NCBI RefSeq assembly: GCF_900102035.1
Contig: NZ_LT629689.1
Coordinates: forward strand, 1,426,001-1,490,000
DNA from: Pseudomonas extremaustralis
GTDB taxonomy: Bacteria > Pseudomonadota > Gammaproteobacteria > Pseudomonadales > Pseudomonadaceae
DNA: 64,000 nucleotides
Reading direction: 5' to 3'
The notes under the pieces were generated by a model. It worked only from the letters and a program-made list of their open reading frames with translations, made no database searches and was not told where the DNA came from. The position numbers and the translations under genes are program-made. How positions within the stretch are numbered: the first letter of the stretch is position 1; every line of letters begins with the position of its first letter. Positions 55,388 to 64,000 of the stretch are shown one piece after another.

Positions 55388-58300
55388 ATGGACGTTCGCC
55401 AACTCGCCTTTCTTGCGCGCCAGCCTTCTGCGACCTTGAAAAACCGTTCCGTCTTCCTGGGCTTGCCCAAACGCGGGTTGGCGCTGGTACTGGCCAACGC
55501 AATGTTCTGGCAACCGTTGCTGGCCCAGGCGGACGGGATTGTGGTCAGCGCGCCGGGCACCACGCTCGGTCAGGCGGGCAACGGCGTGCCTATCGTCAAC
55601 ATCGCAGCGCCGAATGGCAGCGGGCTGTCCCATAACCAATTCAGTGATTACAACGTCGGCCAGCAGGGCGTGATCCTCAACAACGCCACCAGCCGCACCC
55701 AGTCCACGCAGTTGGGCGGAATCATCCTCGGCAACCAGAACCTCAACGGTACGGCGGCCAGCGTGATCCTCAACGAGGTCAACGGCGGCAGCCCCAGCCA
55801 GTTGCGCGGCTATACCGAGGTGGCGGGGCAGGCGGCCCATGTGATCGTGGCCAACCCTTATGGCATCACCTGCAACGGCTGCGGTTTCATCAACACCCCG
55901 CAGGCGACGTTGACCACCGGTAAAGCTGTGATTGAAAACGGCCAGCTCAACCGTTACCAAGTCGACGGAGGCAATGTCGCCATCGAAGGCGCCGGCCTTA
56001 ACGCCAACAACATCGACCGCTTCGAAATCATCACCCGCTCAGCCAAGCTCAATGCGGAGATCCAGGCCAAGAACCTGACGCTCATTGCCGGTGCCAATGA
56101 CGTCGACGCCAAGACACTCAAGGCTACCGCGCGTGCCGCCGACCCGGCCACTGCACCGCAACTGGCGATCGACTCGTCGGCATTGGGCGGGATGTACGCC
56201 GGGGCGATCAAGCTGGTGAGTAGCGAAGCCGGGGTCGGGGTAAAACTCGATGGGAAAATGGCTGCCAGCGGTGGCGATATTCAGATCGACGCCAACGGCA
56301 ACCTGACCGTTGCGCAGCTCGCTGCCACTGGAGCAGTAACCGTCAAAGCTGCCAGTACCGATATGCAGGGAACGGTTTATGGCAGTAGCGTGAATTTGCA
56401 GGCCCGCGATGCACTGAGTATTCAGCAAAACATCGCGGCTCGTGACCAGATCGAACTTCGTACCCAGGGGCAGTTGACCAACAACGCGATCATCGAAGCG
56501 GGCGTCAACGACGACAACACCCGCAATACCACGGGCGATATCAAGATCCGCGCCCACGACATGCGTAACAACGGCAGTGTGGTTGCCAGCCATGACGTGC
56601 GTGTTTCGGTGGATCAAGTCCTGGATAACAGCGGCGGTATTGTCAGCGCACAACGTCTCGCGAAAATTACCGCAGGTACGCTGGATAACCGCAATGGCGG
56701 CAAGGTGCTCAGCGCTGATACGGCCCGCATCAACGCAGATAATCTCCTCAATGCCCAAGGCAAAATTTATAGCCAGGGCGACTTGCGCATTGTCAGCGCA
56801 GACCTGGATAACCGCGGGGGTGAAATCGCCAGCAAGGCAAGTATCCGGCTGACTGGCGGCACCCTCAACAACAGCGATAACGGCAGCTTGATCGGCGAGA
56901 AAACGCTCTCTATCAAAGCCGATCAGGTGCTTAACCAACTGGGCCTGATCTCTGGGTTGCAGGGCCTTGAAGTCAAAGGCGGCAAGCTCGACAACAGCAA
57001 CCACGGCAAGCTCTCCAGCCTCAACGGCGAAATCAGCGTCAAACTCAGCGGCGACCTGGACAACAGCAACGCAGGCACGCTGGTTAGCCAAAAAGCGCTG
57101 ACGGTCAGCGCGGACAACATCGATAACCGGCAGGGTAGCCTGTCCAGCGGGGCAGGGCAGACGCTCACCGTCAACGGTGTGTTGGATAACAGCGACAAGG
57201 GCCAGATCGACAGCGCAGAGTCGCTTGTTGTAGCCGCAATGACGCTGCGCAACGTCAGCGGCACCATCAGCTCCCAACTCGGCCTGACCGTCACCGGTAC
57301 CGATCTGGACAACACCGACGGCAGCATCGCCACCAACGACGCAGCCACCCTCGACCTGCTGGGCACCCTGACCAATACCAGCGGCACATTCGCCAGCGTT
57401 GGGGACCTGCTGCTGAAGCGCGCCGATCAGGTGAATAATCAGGGCGGCCAATTGGCCAGCCAGCGCATGATGACCCTGCTCACCGGCGGCCTGGATAACC
57501 GCAAAGGCGGCACCGTTGCCGCCAACGGTCAGTTGCTGTTGACGGCCAGCGGCAAAGTGCAAAACGACGACGGCGGCCTGATCTACAGCAAGAACGCCAA
57601 CCTCAACCTGCAGGCTGCGAGCGTAGAAAACACCAAAGGCACGCTGCAAAGTCAAACCGCGCTCGAACTCAAAACCAGCGGCGACATCGACAACCTCGAC
57701 GGCAAGATCATCGCCCAGGACGGCGAGCTGAGTGTCACGGCCGATCACGTCGACAACCGTGGCGGTACCTTGTCCAGCCTGCAAAACGCGTTCACCGCGC
57801 GCATCACGGGCGTGCTCAAAAACGGTTATGACCTCGACAACAAAGGCGGCACGATTCAGGCCAGGGCCCTTGATATCCGTGCGCTGGCGGGCATCAACAA
57901 CTACGGCGGCCGTATCGCTGCACAAGACGGCGACGCGCTGATCGACACCCGAACTGCTGACTTCGACAACCGCAAGGGCGGGCTCTATGCAAAGCAGGGC
58001 GTGATCGTCACAGGCAACAACTTCGACAACAGCGGCGATAAAGGTGGCCAAATCTCCGGCCAGAAAATCGACCTGACCCTCGACGGTGATTTGAACAACC
58101 GACTCGGCATTATCGAAAGCGACAGTACCCTAACGATCACAGCGGCCAGCATCGACAACCAGACCGGCAAACTGCGCGCACTCGGCAACACTGGCATCAC
58201 CCGCTTCCAGATTGGTGGGCGGCTGAATAACCAGAGCGGCATGCTGGAGACGGCAAACAACGATATCAGCCTCACGAGCGGCAGTTTGCTGAACACTGGT

Positions 58301-61300
58301 GGCAGCATCGTGCATGCCGGCAAAGGCAACTTTGGTTTGGCCAGCAGCGATGTAATGAACGCCGGCGGCAACTTCACCACGGGCGGTGACCTGACCCTGG
58401 ATGCTGACAGCTGGACCAACAGCGGCGTGATTCAGGCCGGCACGCTCAACGTCAACATTAAGGACTTCACACAAACCGCCACCGGGCAATTGCTGGCGTC
58501 GACGGCGTTTCTCGGCACAGGCGATACCTGGGTCAATGACGGCGTGGTCGGCAGCGATGGGACGCTGGGACTGAAGTTGACCGGTGCCTACTCGGGCAGC
58601 GGTCGGATGAGCAGCCTGGCCGAGCTTAAAATGAACGCCGCTCAGCTGGACCTTGGCGCTCCCGCCAGCATCACGGGCGGCGGTAAAACCGAGGTCAACG
58701 TCATCGGCCAATTGAACAACTACGGTCGATTGACCTCTGGCAGCGATATGACCGTGACCGCCGCCGGCCTCGCCAATTACGGTGCCTTGGCGGCATCGCA
58801 AGACCTGGTGATCAACGCTGAAACGATCCTCAACGATCAGGCCGAAGACGGCAGCCGCGGCTTCATATTCAGCGGTCGGAATATGAGCCTCCAGGCGGTT
58901 AACCTCAAAAATCGCTACGCCGACATCTACACCCTCGGCAATCTGATTGTGACGGGCACGACGCCAGGCAGCTCAGGCCAAAGCCTGGAGAACAGCTCCG
59001 GCAGCATCGAAGCCGGTGGCGATATCAATGTCGACGTCACAAGCTTCGTTAACCAACGTGACAAATTCAGCATGGAGCAGGTGGTCGTAGGCGGCTTCAT
59101 GACCATGTCCTGCGTACAACACTGTGATGGCCCTGAAAGTCCACGTGTGCGTGGCCCGGTATTCATTTACAAAACAGTTGAAAGCACCGTGAGCGTTGAC
59201 TCACCCATGGCCACATTTGTGTCTGGGCACAACCTCACGGTTAACAGCACAAGCGTCCTCAACCAATACAGCCTGCTGTCGGCGGCAAACGACCTATCCA
59301 TCACCAGCACCAACATCACCAACCAGGCGGCTCTTTCCGCGTCGGGCACATCCGGTCACGAGGTGGGCGCCGGTAACTGGGTTTCGGGGAGTGACTTTTA
59401 CCGGTTGATGAGTGATGTACGCACCTATAACAACCAGCATCCGAGTTCGGGTCCGTTTGATCCTGTGGCGTTTGGTCAACTGGTCGCGAAGTTTGATCCT
59501 TCCTTGTTTTATGGCATCAACGACCCTGTGACGGTACAGGCCGATGGCAAAGCGGCTGCACCGGCCATCATCCAGGCTGGCGGTGCCTCCAAAGTCTCAG
59601 CGAGTAACGACATCAGCAATCTGGTGGTTCAGAAAACCACGACTGCTGTTGACGAGCGGTCAGCGAACACCAGCGTTTTCAGCGTGACCCAACCGTCAAC
59701 CGTCTTGCTTAACCGCCAGTTGCCGCCGGACCTGGCACAACTGCAAGTTGACCCAACTGCATTGCCGGGTTTCAGCCTGCCGACGGGTCAAAACGGTTTG
59801 TTCCGACTCAACGCCCAGGACACCTCGGGTGCGGCCGTCAGCCACATCGTGGGCGTGCAAGGCCTCCCCAGTAGCGTGATGGCGGTCAAGCCGCCGAAGT
59901 ACCTGATCGAAACCAACCCCGCACTCACCGACCTCAAACAATTCATGAGCTCGGACTACTTGCTCACACGCCTTGGCTACGACCCCGATACCAGCGCCAA
60001 GCGCCTCGGTGACGGGCTCTATGAACAACGACTGGTACAGCAAGCTGTGGTCGCTCGTACCGGCCAAGCCTTCATCGATGGGCAGACCTCCAATGAGGAT
60101 CAGTTCAAGTACCTGATGAACAACGCCATCGCGAGCAAGAATGAACTCAACCTCGCAGTTGGCGTGACCCTGACGTCGCAACAAGTCGCGGCGCTGACTC
60201 ACGACATCGTTTGGCTTGAAGAACATGAAGTGAATGGTGAAAAGGTGCTGGTGCCGGTGTTGTATATGGCGCAGGTCAATAATCGGCTGGCACCTAATGG
60301 GGCGCTGATTCAAGGCACTGATTTGACGATGATCGCCGGCAAAAACCTGACCAATGCCGGTACGTTGAAAGCCACCAATAACCTGTCTGCCATCGCGGGC
60401 CAGGACATGGTCAGCAGTGGGTTGATGCAGGCGGGCGGGCGACTGGATCTGTTGGCCAGCAAGGACCTCACCAACAAGGCGGGCGGCGTTATCGCCGGTA
60501 AGGATGTGGCGTTAACGGCGCTCACAGGCGATGTAACAAACGAGCGCACGGTGACTTCGTCGCAGATTGCTTATGGGAAAGATCAGGTTCGCAACGACTA
60601 CGTCGACAGCGCGGCTCGCGTCGAGTCGGCCAACGACCTGAATATTTCGGCGGGGCGAGATATCAATAACATCGGTGGCGCATTTCAGGGCGGTCGTGAC
60701 GTAGTTCTAAACGCCGGTCGTGACGTCAACATAGTCTCCGCGCAGACCACCAATAGCTTGGATCGCGGCGTCAACCGAAATAGCAGCACTACCACTCAAT
60801 ACAGCGCAAGCATCAGCTCCGGGAGGGACATATCGGTAAAAGCTGGAGGTGATCTCAACGTCGTCGCCAGCCACATCGATGCCAAACGCGACATCAAGAT
60901 GGATGCGGTCGAGAACGCCACCATCAGTTCTGCGGCGAATGAAGAGCACTTCTTATACAAGAGTAAGAAGCTCACGATTCAGGAAGATCATATTAGTCAG
61001 GTCAAGGCTGAAATTACCGCTGGTGGCAATGTTGATCTAAATGCGGGCAAAAATCTGACGATGATTGCCAGTCGCATCGCAGCGGGTGACGAAGCCTACT
61101 TGGCTGCCGGGGATAAGCTTCAGTTGCTGGCTGCACAGAACAGCGACTACTCGCTGTTTGATGAGAAAAAGAAGGGCAGTTGGGGCAGCAAGAAGACCCA
61201 GCGTGATGAAGTGACTGATGTGAAGAACATTGGGAGTGAGATCACGACCGGGGGCGATCTGTCGTTGGTCAGCGTTGGGGATCAGCGGTACCAGGTTGCC

Positions 61301-63214
61301 AAGCTCAACAGTGGCAAGGACTTGACCCTGGACAGTGGCGGCTCGATAACCTTTGAAGCAGTGAAGGACCTGCATCAAGAGACGCACGAGAAATCGAACA
61401 ACAGCATGGCCTGGACCTCAATGTCGGGTAAGGGGCATACCGACGAGACCGTGCGTCAAACTCAGATGATTGCTCAAGGCGAGTTGGTCATCAAAGCTGT
61501 TGATGGCTTGAAAATCGATATCAAAAAGGTCAACCAGCAGACCGTCCACCAGGTTATCGAAACCATGGTCGCCGCCGACCCGCAATTGGCATGGCTGGCG
61601 GAGGCGGAGAAGCGTGGGGATGTGGATTGGCGCCGGGTCGAAGAAATCCATACCAGCTTCAAATATTCCCATTCCGGCCTTGGGCCTGCGGCTCAAGTTA
61701 TCTTGGCGATTGCACTGGCGGTTGTTACAGGTGGCGCAGGCCTGGGCGCCGGGTTGGTAGGGGCATCAGCAGGCACGTTTACTGCTGGATTCGCAAACAC
61801 CGTGTTGGCCGCCGTGATGAACAACGCTGCCAATAGCATGATCAGTAACAAAGGTAATCTTTCCAGCACGTTCAAAGACATCACCAGCAAAGACGCAATG
61901 AAAGGCTACGTCGTCTCCGGCCTTATGGGCGGGATCGCTGGCACCCTTGGATATGACCCGACAAAGTTGGGTCTCGATTGGAACAGCGCAGGCCAGGTCG
62001 TTCTCAAAACCGGGGCAGATACGTTGGTCCAGACTGCGATCAACGGCGGCAGTTTGGGCGATAATTTTGCCAACAATTTGTTGGGGGCTGTAATCAATAT
62101 CGCCGGTGCCGTGGCCGCCAATCAGATCGGTGAAATTAATCGAGTCGACGGTAGCCCCACCAAAATTGCGGCCCATGCTTTGCTCGGTGGCCTGAAGTCG
62201 ATGGCCATGGGCGGCGACTTCCAGACAGGCGCCTTGGCAGGCGGTGCCAACGAAGCAATGGTGCAATACCTCGCAGGCCTGGTACTGCCGGGTAACTACA
62301 ACCCCAACCTACCGGGCAATCAGCAGGCTCAAGTCAACTTGATGGCGATGTCTCAGCTGTTGGGTGTTCTGGCTGCTGTAGTGACGGGAGGGGATCCGGA
62401 AATCGCGGCCAACATCGCTGCGAATGCCACGCAGTACAACTATTTGAGCCACTCGGATCTGGAGCGGGCTTCCAAGGAGCTTTTGGGGTGCGGTAACGAC
62501 ACAAAATGCGCGGAAGATGCTTATACGAAATATCACGATCTGAGCGCTGAGCAGACGGCCCAAGCCTATGTGGCCTGCGCAAATGACAAAAACGCTTGCG
62601 CACGTATCTCGACACTCGTCAACGAAGCTGAGGTGGCCTCGGCAAAATTCAAGGACATGGCCGCCACTGCACCTCCTGCGGTTGCCAACATGCTCAACAT
62701 GCTGATTGCCGAAAATTATGGCTTTCAGAATGACTTAGCGGGCGTTACATCGGGTACAGTTGCTGAGCTTTTGGCCACGAAGCTTGGGCTTTCTCCTGAG
62801 CGTGCAGCAGAGCTTGTCGTTGCAGTTAGATTGGGCGTTGCGGCTTTTAATGCGGCAAAAAGCGGTGGTGGTGCAAAAGGCATCCAGAAGGTTCCAGGTT
62901 TGGGAGAGGTAGATGACTTCTTTGCATCACAATCGACTAACCTCAATAAAAAGCTGGGAGCAAAAATTGGTGAGGGGCGCTTACCCTATGAGGCAAGTAG
63001 GACTGGTGTAGACCAGGCTAAGGCAACGGTTAAAGAAACCCTAGAGAACGCTACATCTGTGAGTCCAGTAATTCCCAGCTCAACCGTTCGAGGTAATTAC
63101 GATCTCGTTCATGTATACAGCTCTAAGACTAATAGCACCGTAAGCTTAAGGGTGCTGCCGGATGGAAAATATGAGTTTGATACATTAATTCCAGAGAAAT
63201 CATCGAAGTTTTAA
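55388..63214 (+). CDS. cdiA: CdiA-like contact-dependent inhibition exoprotein
   Basis: A 2608-residue exoprotein. A long signal peptide (to about residue 48) is followed by the TPS secretion domain (about 50-300, VANPYGITCNGCGFIN). Many haemagglutinin repeats follow (LDN/DNRGG-type units, about 330-1050), then further repeats (GRDINNIGG), a DUF637-type region with hydrophobic glycine-rich segments (about 2095-2330) and the C-terminal tip. A NYLSH motif near 2350 (QYNYLSH) marks the likely start of the variable region, about 260 residues. The last 80 residues (from GRLPYEASR) form a short toxin-like domain that I do not recognise. GC falls sharply over the last 300 bp, as expected for an exchanged toxin tip. 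Confidence 0.9.
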   Translation: MDVRQLAFLARQPSATLKNRSVFLGLPKRGLALVLANAMFWQPLLAQADGIVVSAPGTTLGQAGNGVPIVNIAAPNGSGLSHNQFSDYNVGQQGVILNNATSRTQSTQLGGIILGNQNLNGTAASVILNEVNGGSPSQLRGYTEVAGQAAHVIVANPYGITCNGCGFINTPQATLTTGKAVIENGQLNRYQVDGGNVAIEGAGLNANNIDRFEIITRSAKLNAEIQAKNLTLIAGANDVDAKTLKATARAADPATAPQLAIDSSALGGMYAGAIKLVSSEAGVGVKLDGKMAASGGDIQIDANGNLTVAQLAATGAVTVKAASTDMQGTVYGSSVNLQARDALSIQQNIAARDQIELRTQGQLTNNAIIEAGVNDDNTRNTTGDIKIRAHDMRNNGSVVASHDVRVSVDQVLDNSGGIVSAQRLAKITAGTLDNRNGGKVLSADTARINADNLLNAQGKIYSQGDLRIVSADLDNRGGEIASKASIRLTGGTLNNSDNGSLIGEKTLSIKADQVLNQLGLISGLQGLEVKGGKLDNSNHGKLSSLNGEISVKLSGDLDNSNAGTLVSQKALTVSADNIDNRQGSLSSGAGQTLTVNGVLDNSDKGQIDSAESLVVAAMTLRNVSGTISSQLGLTVTGTDLDNTDGSIATNDAATLDLLGTLTNTSGTFASVGDLLLKRADQVNNQGGQLASQRMMTLLTGGLDNRKGGTVAANGQLLLTASGKVQNDDGGLIYSKNANLNLQAASVENTKGTLQSQTALELKTSGDIDNLDGKIIAQDGELSVTADHVDNRGGTLSSLQNAFTARITGVLKNGYDLDNKGGTIQARALDIRALAGINNYGGRIAAQDGDALIDTRTADFDNRKGGLYAKQGVIVTGNNFDNSGDKGGQISGQKIDLTLDGDLNNRLGIIESDSTLTITAASIDNQTGKLRALGNTGITRFQIGGRLNNQSGMLETANNDISLTSGSLLNTGGSIVHAGKGNFGLASSDVMNAGGNFTTGGDLTLDADSWTNSGVIQAGTLNVNIKDFTQTATGQLLASTAFLGTGDTWVNDGVVGSDGTLGLKLTGAYSGSGRMSSLAELKMNAAQLDLGAPASITGGGKTEVNVIGQLNNYGRLTSGSDMTVTAAGLANYGALAASQDLVINAETILNDQAEDGSRGFIFSGRNMSLQAVNLKNRYADIYTLGNLIVTGTTPGSSGQSLENSSGSIEAGGDINVDVTSFVNQRDKFSMEQVVVGGFMTMSCVQHCDGPESPRVRGPVFIYKTVESTVSVDSPMATFVSGHNLTVNSTSVLNQYSLLSAANDLSITSTNITNQAALSASGTSGHEVGAGNWVSGSDFYRLMSDVRTYNNQHPSSGPFDPVAFGQLVAKFDPSLFYGINDPVTVQADGKAAAPAIIQAGGASKVSASNDISNLVVQKTTTAVDERSANTSVFSVTQPSTVLLNRQLPPDLAQLQVDPTALPGFSLPTGQNGLFRLNAQDTSGAAVSHIVGVQGLPSSVMAVKPPKYLIETNPALTDLKQFMSSDYLLTRLGYDPDTSAKRLGDGLYEQRLVQQAVVARTGQAFIDGQTSNEDQFKYLMNNAIASKNELNLAVGVTLTSQQVAALTHDIVWLEEHEVNGEKVLVPVLYMAQVNNRLAPNGALIQGTDLTMIAGKNLTNAGTLKATNNLSAIAGQDMVSSGLMQAGGRLDLLASKDLTNKAGGVIAGKDVALTALTGDVTNERTVTSSQIAYGKDQVRNDYVDSAARVESANDLNISAGRDINNIGGAFQGGRDVVLNAGRDVNIVSAQTTNSLDRGVNRNSSTTTQYSASISSGRDISVKAGGDLNVVASHIDAKRDIKMDAVENATISSAANEEHFLYKSKKLTIQEDHISQVKAEITAGGNVDLNAGKNLTMIASRIAAGDEAYLAAGDKLQLLAAQNSDYSLFDEKKKGSWGSKKTQRDEVTDVKNIGSEITTGGDLSLVSVGDQRYQVAKLNSGKDLTLDSGGSITFEAVKDLHQETHEKSNNSMAWTSMSGKGHTDETVRQTQMIAQGELVIKAVDGLKIDIKKVNQQTVHQVIETMVAADPQLAWLAEAEKRGDVDWRRVEEIHTSFKYSHSGLGPAAQVILAIALAVVTGGAGLGAGLVGASAGTFTAGFANTVLAAVMNNAANSMISNKGNLSSTFKDITSKDAMKGYVVSGLMGGIAGTLGYDPTKLGLDWNSAGQVVLKTGADTLVQTAINGGSLGDNFANNLLGAVINIAGAVAANQIGEINRVDGSPTKIAAHALLGGLKSMAMGGDFQTGALAGGANEAMVQYLAGLVLPGNYNPNLPGNQQAQVNLMAMSQLLGVLAAVVTGGDPEIAANIAANATQYNYLSHSDLERASKELLGCGNDTKCAEDAYTKYHDLSAEQTAQAYVACANDKNACARISTLVNEAEVASAKFKDMAATAPPAVANMLNMLIAENYGFQNDLAGVTSGTVAELLATKLGLSPERAAELVVAVRLGVAAFNAAKSGGGAKGIQKVPGLGEVDDFFASQSTNLNKKLGAKIGEGRLPYEASRTGVDQAKATVKETLENATSVSPVIPSSTVRGNYDLVHVYSSKTNSTVSLRVLPDGKYEFDTLIPEKSSKF

Positions 63215-63232
63215 TGTGGGGGGTGAGAGTCT

Positions 63233-63664
63233 ATGCTGATAAATGAAGTTTTGTGCGATATCAGATTTCGTTCTTTTTTTATGAGTAGAGATTTGGTTTG
63301 TGAATTTTTGGTGCTGTTTTTTAGAATGTCTATTACAGGATGGGTATCGCTAACGATTAGCGAGGGCGTATCAAAATTTACAGTGCTAAATTCAGAGCCG
63401 GGACTGCTAGAGTTGTCAGAAATTAGTGATGATTTTGCCTACCCGATTAGATCGTTAAACGGTCTAGATAATTTTTTAGGGTTAGAAATTTTGGCCGTGT
63501 ACGAGTACAGAATTAAGAATGTTGACGAAGGTTGCGTTGGGGTATATCTGGATTTTGGTGGTTATGGACTTAGTGTTATTGAGTCTGATGAATGCTTGTC
63601 GATTGTAGAGGGTACGATGCAATATTTGGATGGCGAGATTTCTCCATGTAAAATAGAAGTTTAG
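63233..63664 (+). CDS. Candidate immunity protein CdiI
   Basis: A 143-residue acidic protein in strikingly AT-rich DNA, 18 bp after cdiA, with a GGGGGGTGAG ribosome site. No known domain. Position, size and base composition are those of an immunity gene that travels with its toxin tip and protects the producer. Identification is by context only. Confidence 0.7.
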   Translation: MLINEVLCDIRFRSFFMSRDLVCEFLVLFFRMSITGWVSLTISEGVSKFTVLNSEPGLLELSEISDDFAYPIRSLNGLDNFLGLEILAVYEYRIKNVDEGCVGVYLDFGGYGLSVIESDECLSIVEGTMQYLDGEISPCKIEV

Positions 63665-63867
63665 TTGGTGCAAAAGGGGCTGTAATTCCAAAAGGTTTTT
63701 CAAGTGCAGACGATTTTGTGCGCTTTGGCACAGATACGCGAGAGGGTTTGGCTCGCGCTGGCTATGAGAATGTAGAGCCAATTCTTCAAGGAAGTGCCGT
63801 AACAGGTAAAAGTTTTAAAACTGGGGAGGCATTTGACGTTGGAAAAGGGGACAGATTTATTTTTTGA
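63661..63867 (+). pseudogene. Orphan toxin-domain fragment without a start
   Basis: The frame begins without a start codon at the end of the immunity gene and encodes about 68 residues, starting GAKGAVIPKGFSSADDF, then LQGSAVTGKSFKTGEAFDVGKGDRF, then a stop. The GSAVTGKS-type stretch resembles nucleotidyltransferase-fold tips of polymorphic toxins. It stops before the usual SDFD acidic motif, so it is probably dead. It looks like the remains of an earlier CdiA tip displaced when the present toxin-immunity pair was acquired. The frame is upstream-closed (stop at 63649). Confidence 0.7.
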
Positions 63868-63909
63868 TTTTTTGCTAAGCTGAAAGCTTCCACGGAGGAG
63901 AAGTCAAAT

Positions 63910-64000
63910 ATGCCCAGGATGCGACGTATTGTTTTACCGAATTACCCACACCATATCGTACAACGCGGTCATAACCGTCAGGTGGTGTTTGCCGTTTCAG
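63910..64000 (+). mobile_element. Transposase N-terminus (IS200/REP-associated tyrosine type), cut by window
   Basis: The first 30 codons begin MPRMRRIVLPNYPHHIVQRG, followed by HNRQVVFAVS, the start pattern of Y1 transposases of the REP-associated/IS200-like kind. GGAGGAG precedes the ATG. The rest lies beyond the window. It sits next to the toxin fragment, a typical place for exchange. Confidence 0.75.

Noticed and set aside
56039..58051. A 670-codon open frame antisense to cdiA
   Set aside because: It mirrors the haemagglutinin repeats and has no independent features.

Overview
The window looks like a Pseudomonas chromosome, most likely the P. fluorescens group. The evidence is high GC, tightly packed operons, PAS/sigma-54 regulators, a Pseudomonas-style two-partner secretion locus and familiar amine-catabolism genes. 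This is a judgement from gene content, not a database match. I see no rRNA, tRNA or CRISPR array.

Layout. (1) 1-10227: amine catabolism. A gamma-glutamylputrescine-type aldehyde dehydrogenase (cut by the window edge), an FAD oxidoreductase and a PuuR-like HTH-cupin regulator are followed by a leftward operon for oxidative N-demethylation (DmmA-like subunit, PDR/VanB-type reductase, DUF3445 haem demethylase, APC permease). This operon has a good sigma-54 promoter and lies beside a PAS sigma-54 activator and a PAS-only partner. (2) 10600-24343: a NarL-type hybrid-PAS kinase and response regulator, then a complete chemosensory operon (membrane receptor, CheY, STAS, CheA, poly-HAMP receptor, CheW, a frameshifted second CheW, CheR, CheD, CheB). 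A palindrome centred about 43 bp upstream of the predicted start of the chemosensory transcript suggests that the response regulator drives it. (3) 24479-25200: an isochorismatase-like hydrolase behind what looks like a ribosome-dependent attenuator, with a Thr-rich leader peptide and a terminator. (4) 25667-31499: a probable metal-uptake module with two DUF2946 proteins, a TonB receptor, a DJ-1/PfpI protein, a Cys-rich outer-membrane barrel and a TlpA-like thioredoxin.

(5) 31725-52013: a full uptake [NiFe]-hydrogenase locus. The regulatory and nickel part is hoxA, hoxB, hoxC, nikR, hoxJ, hoxN. The structural and maturation part is hoxKGZMLOQRTV-hypABFCDE. The small subunit has the extra cysteines of O2-tolerant membrane-bound enzymes, and the sensor hydrogenase lacks the C-terminal extension. 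Near-identical sigma-54 promoters precede hoxN and hoxK. The hoxN one is overlapped by a NikR-type operator, so H2 sensing (HoxBC-HoxJ-HoxA) and nickel sensing (NikR) appear to meet on one promoter. Two maturation genes are unusual: HypB has its His-rich stretch inside the GTPase domain, and HypF lacks its N-terminal half.

(6) 52014-53446: a 2,3-butanediol-dehydrogenase-like gene with its own sigma-54 promoter and a palindromic enhancer candidate. (7) 53633-64000: a CdiB/CdiA-type contact-dependent inhibition locus with an unrecognised toxin tip, an AT-rich candidate immunity gene, a truncated orphan toxin fragment and the start of a transposase of the IS200/REP-associated type.
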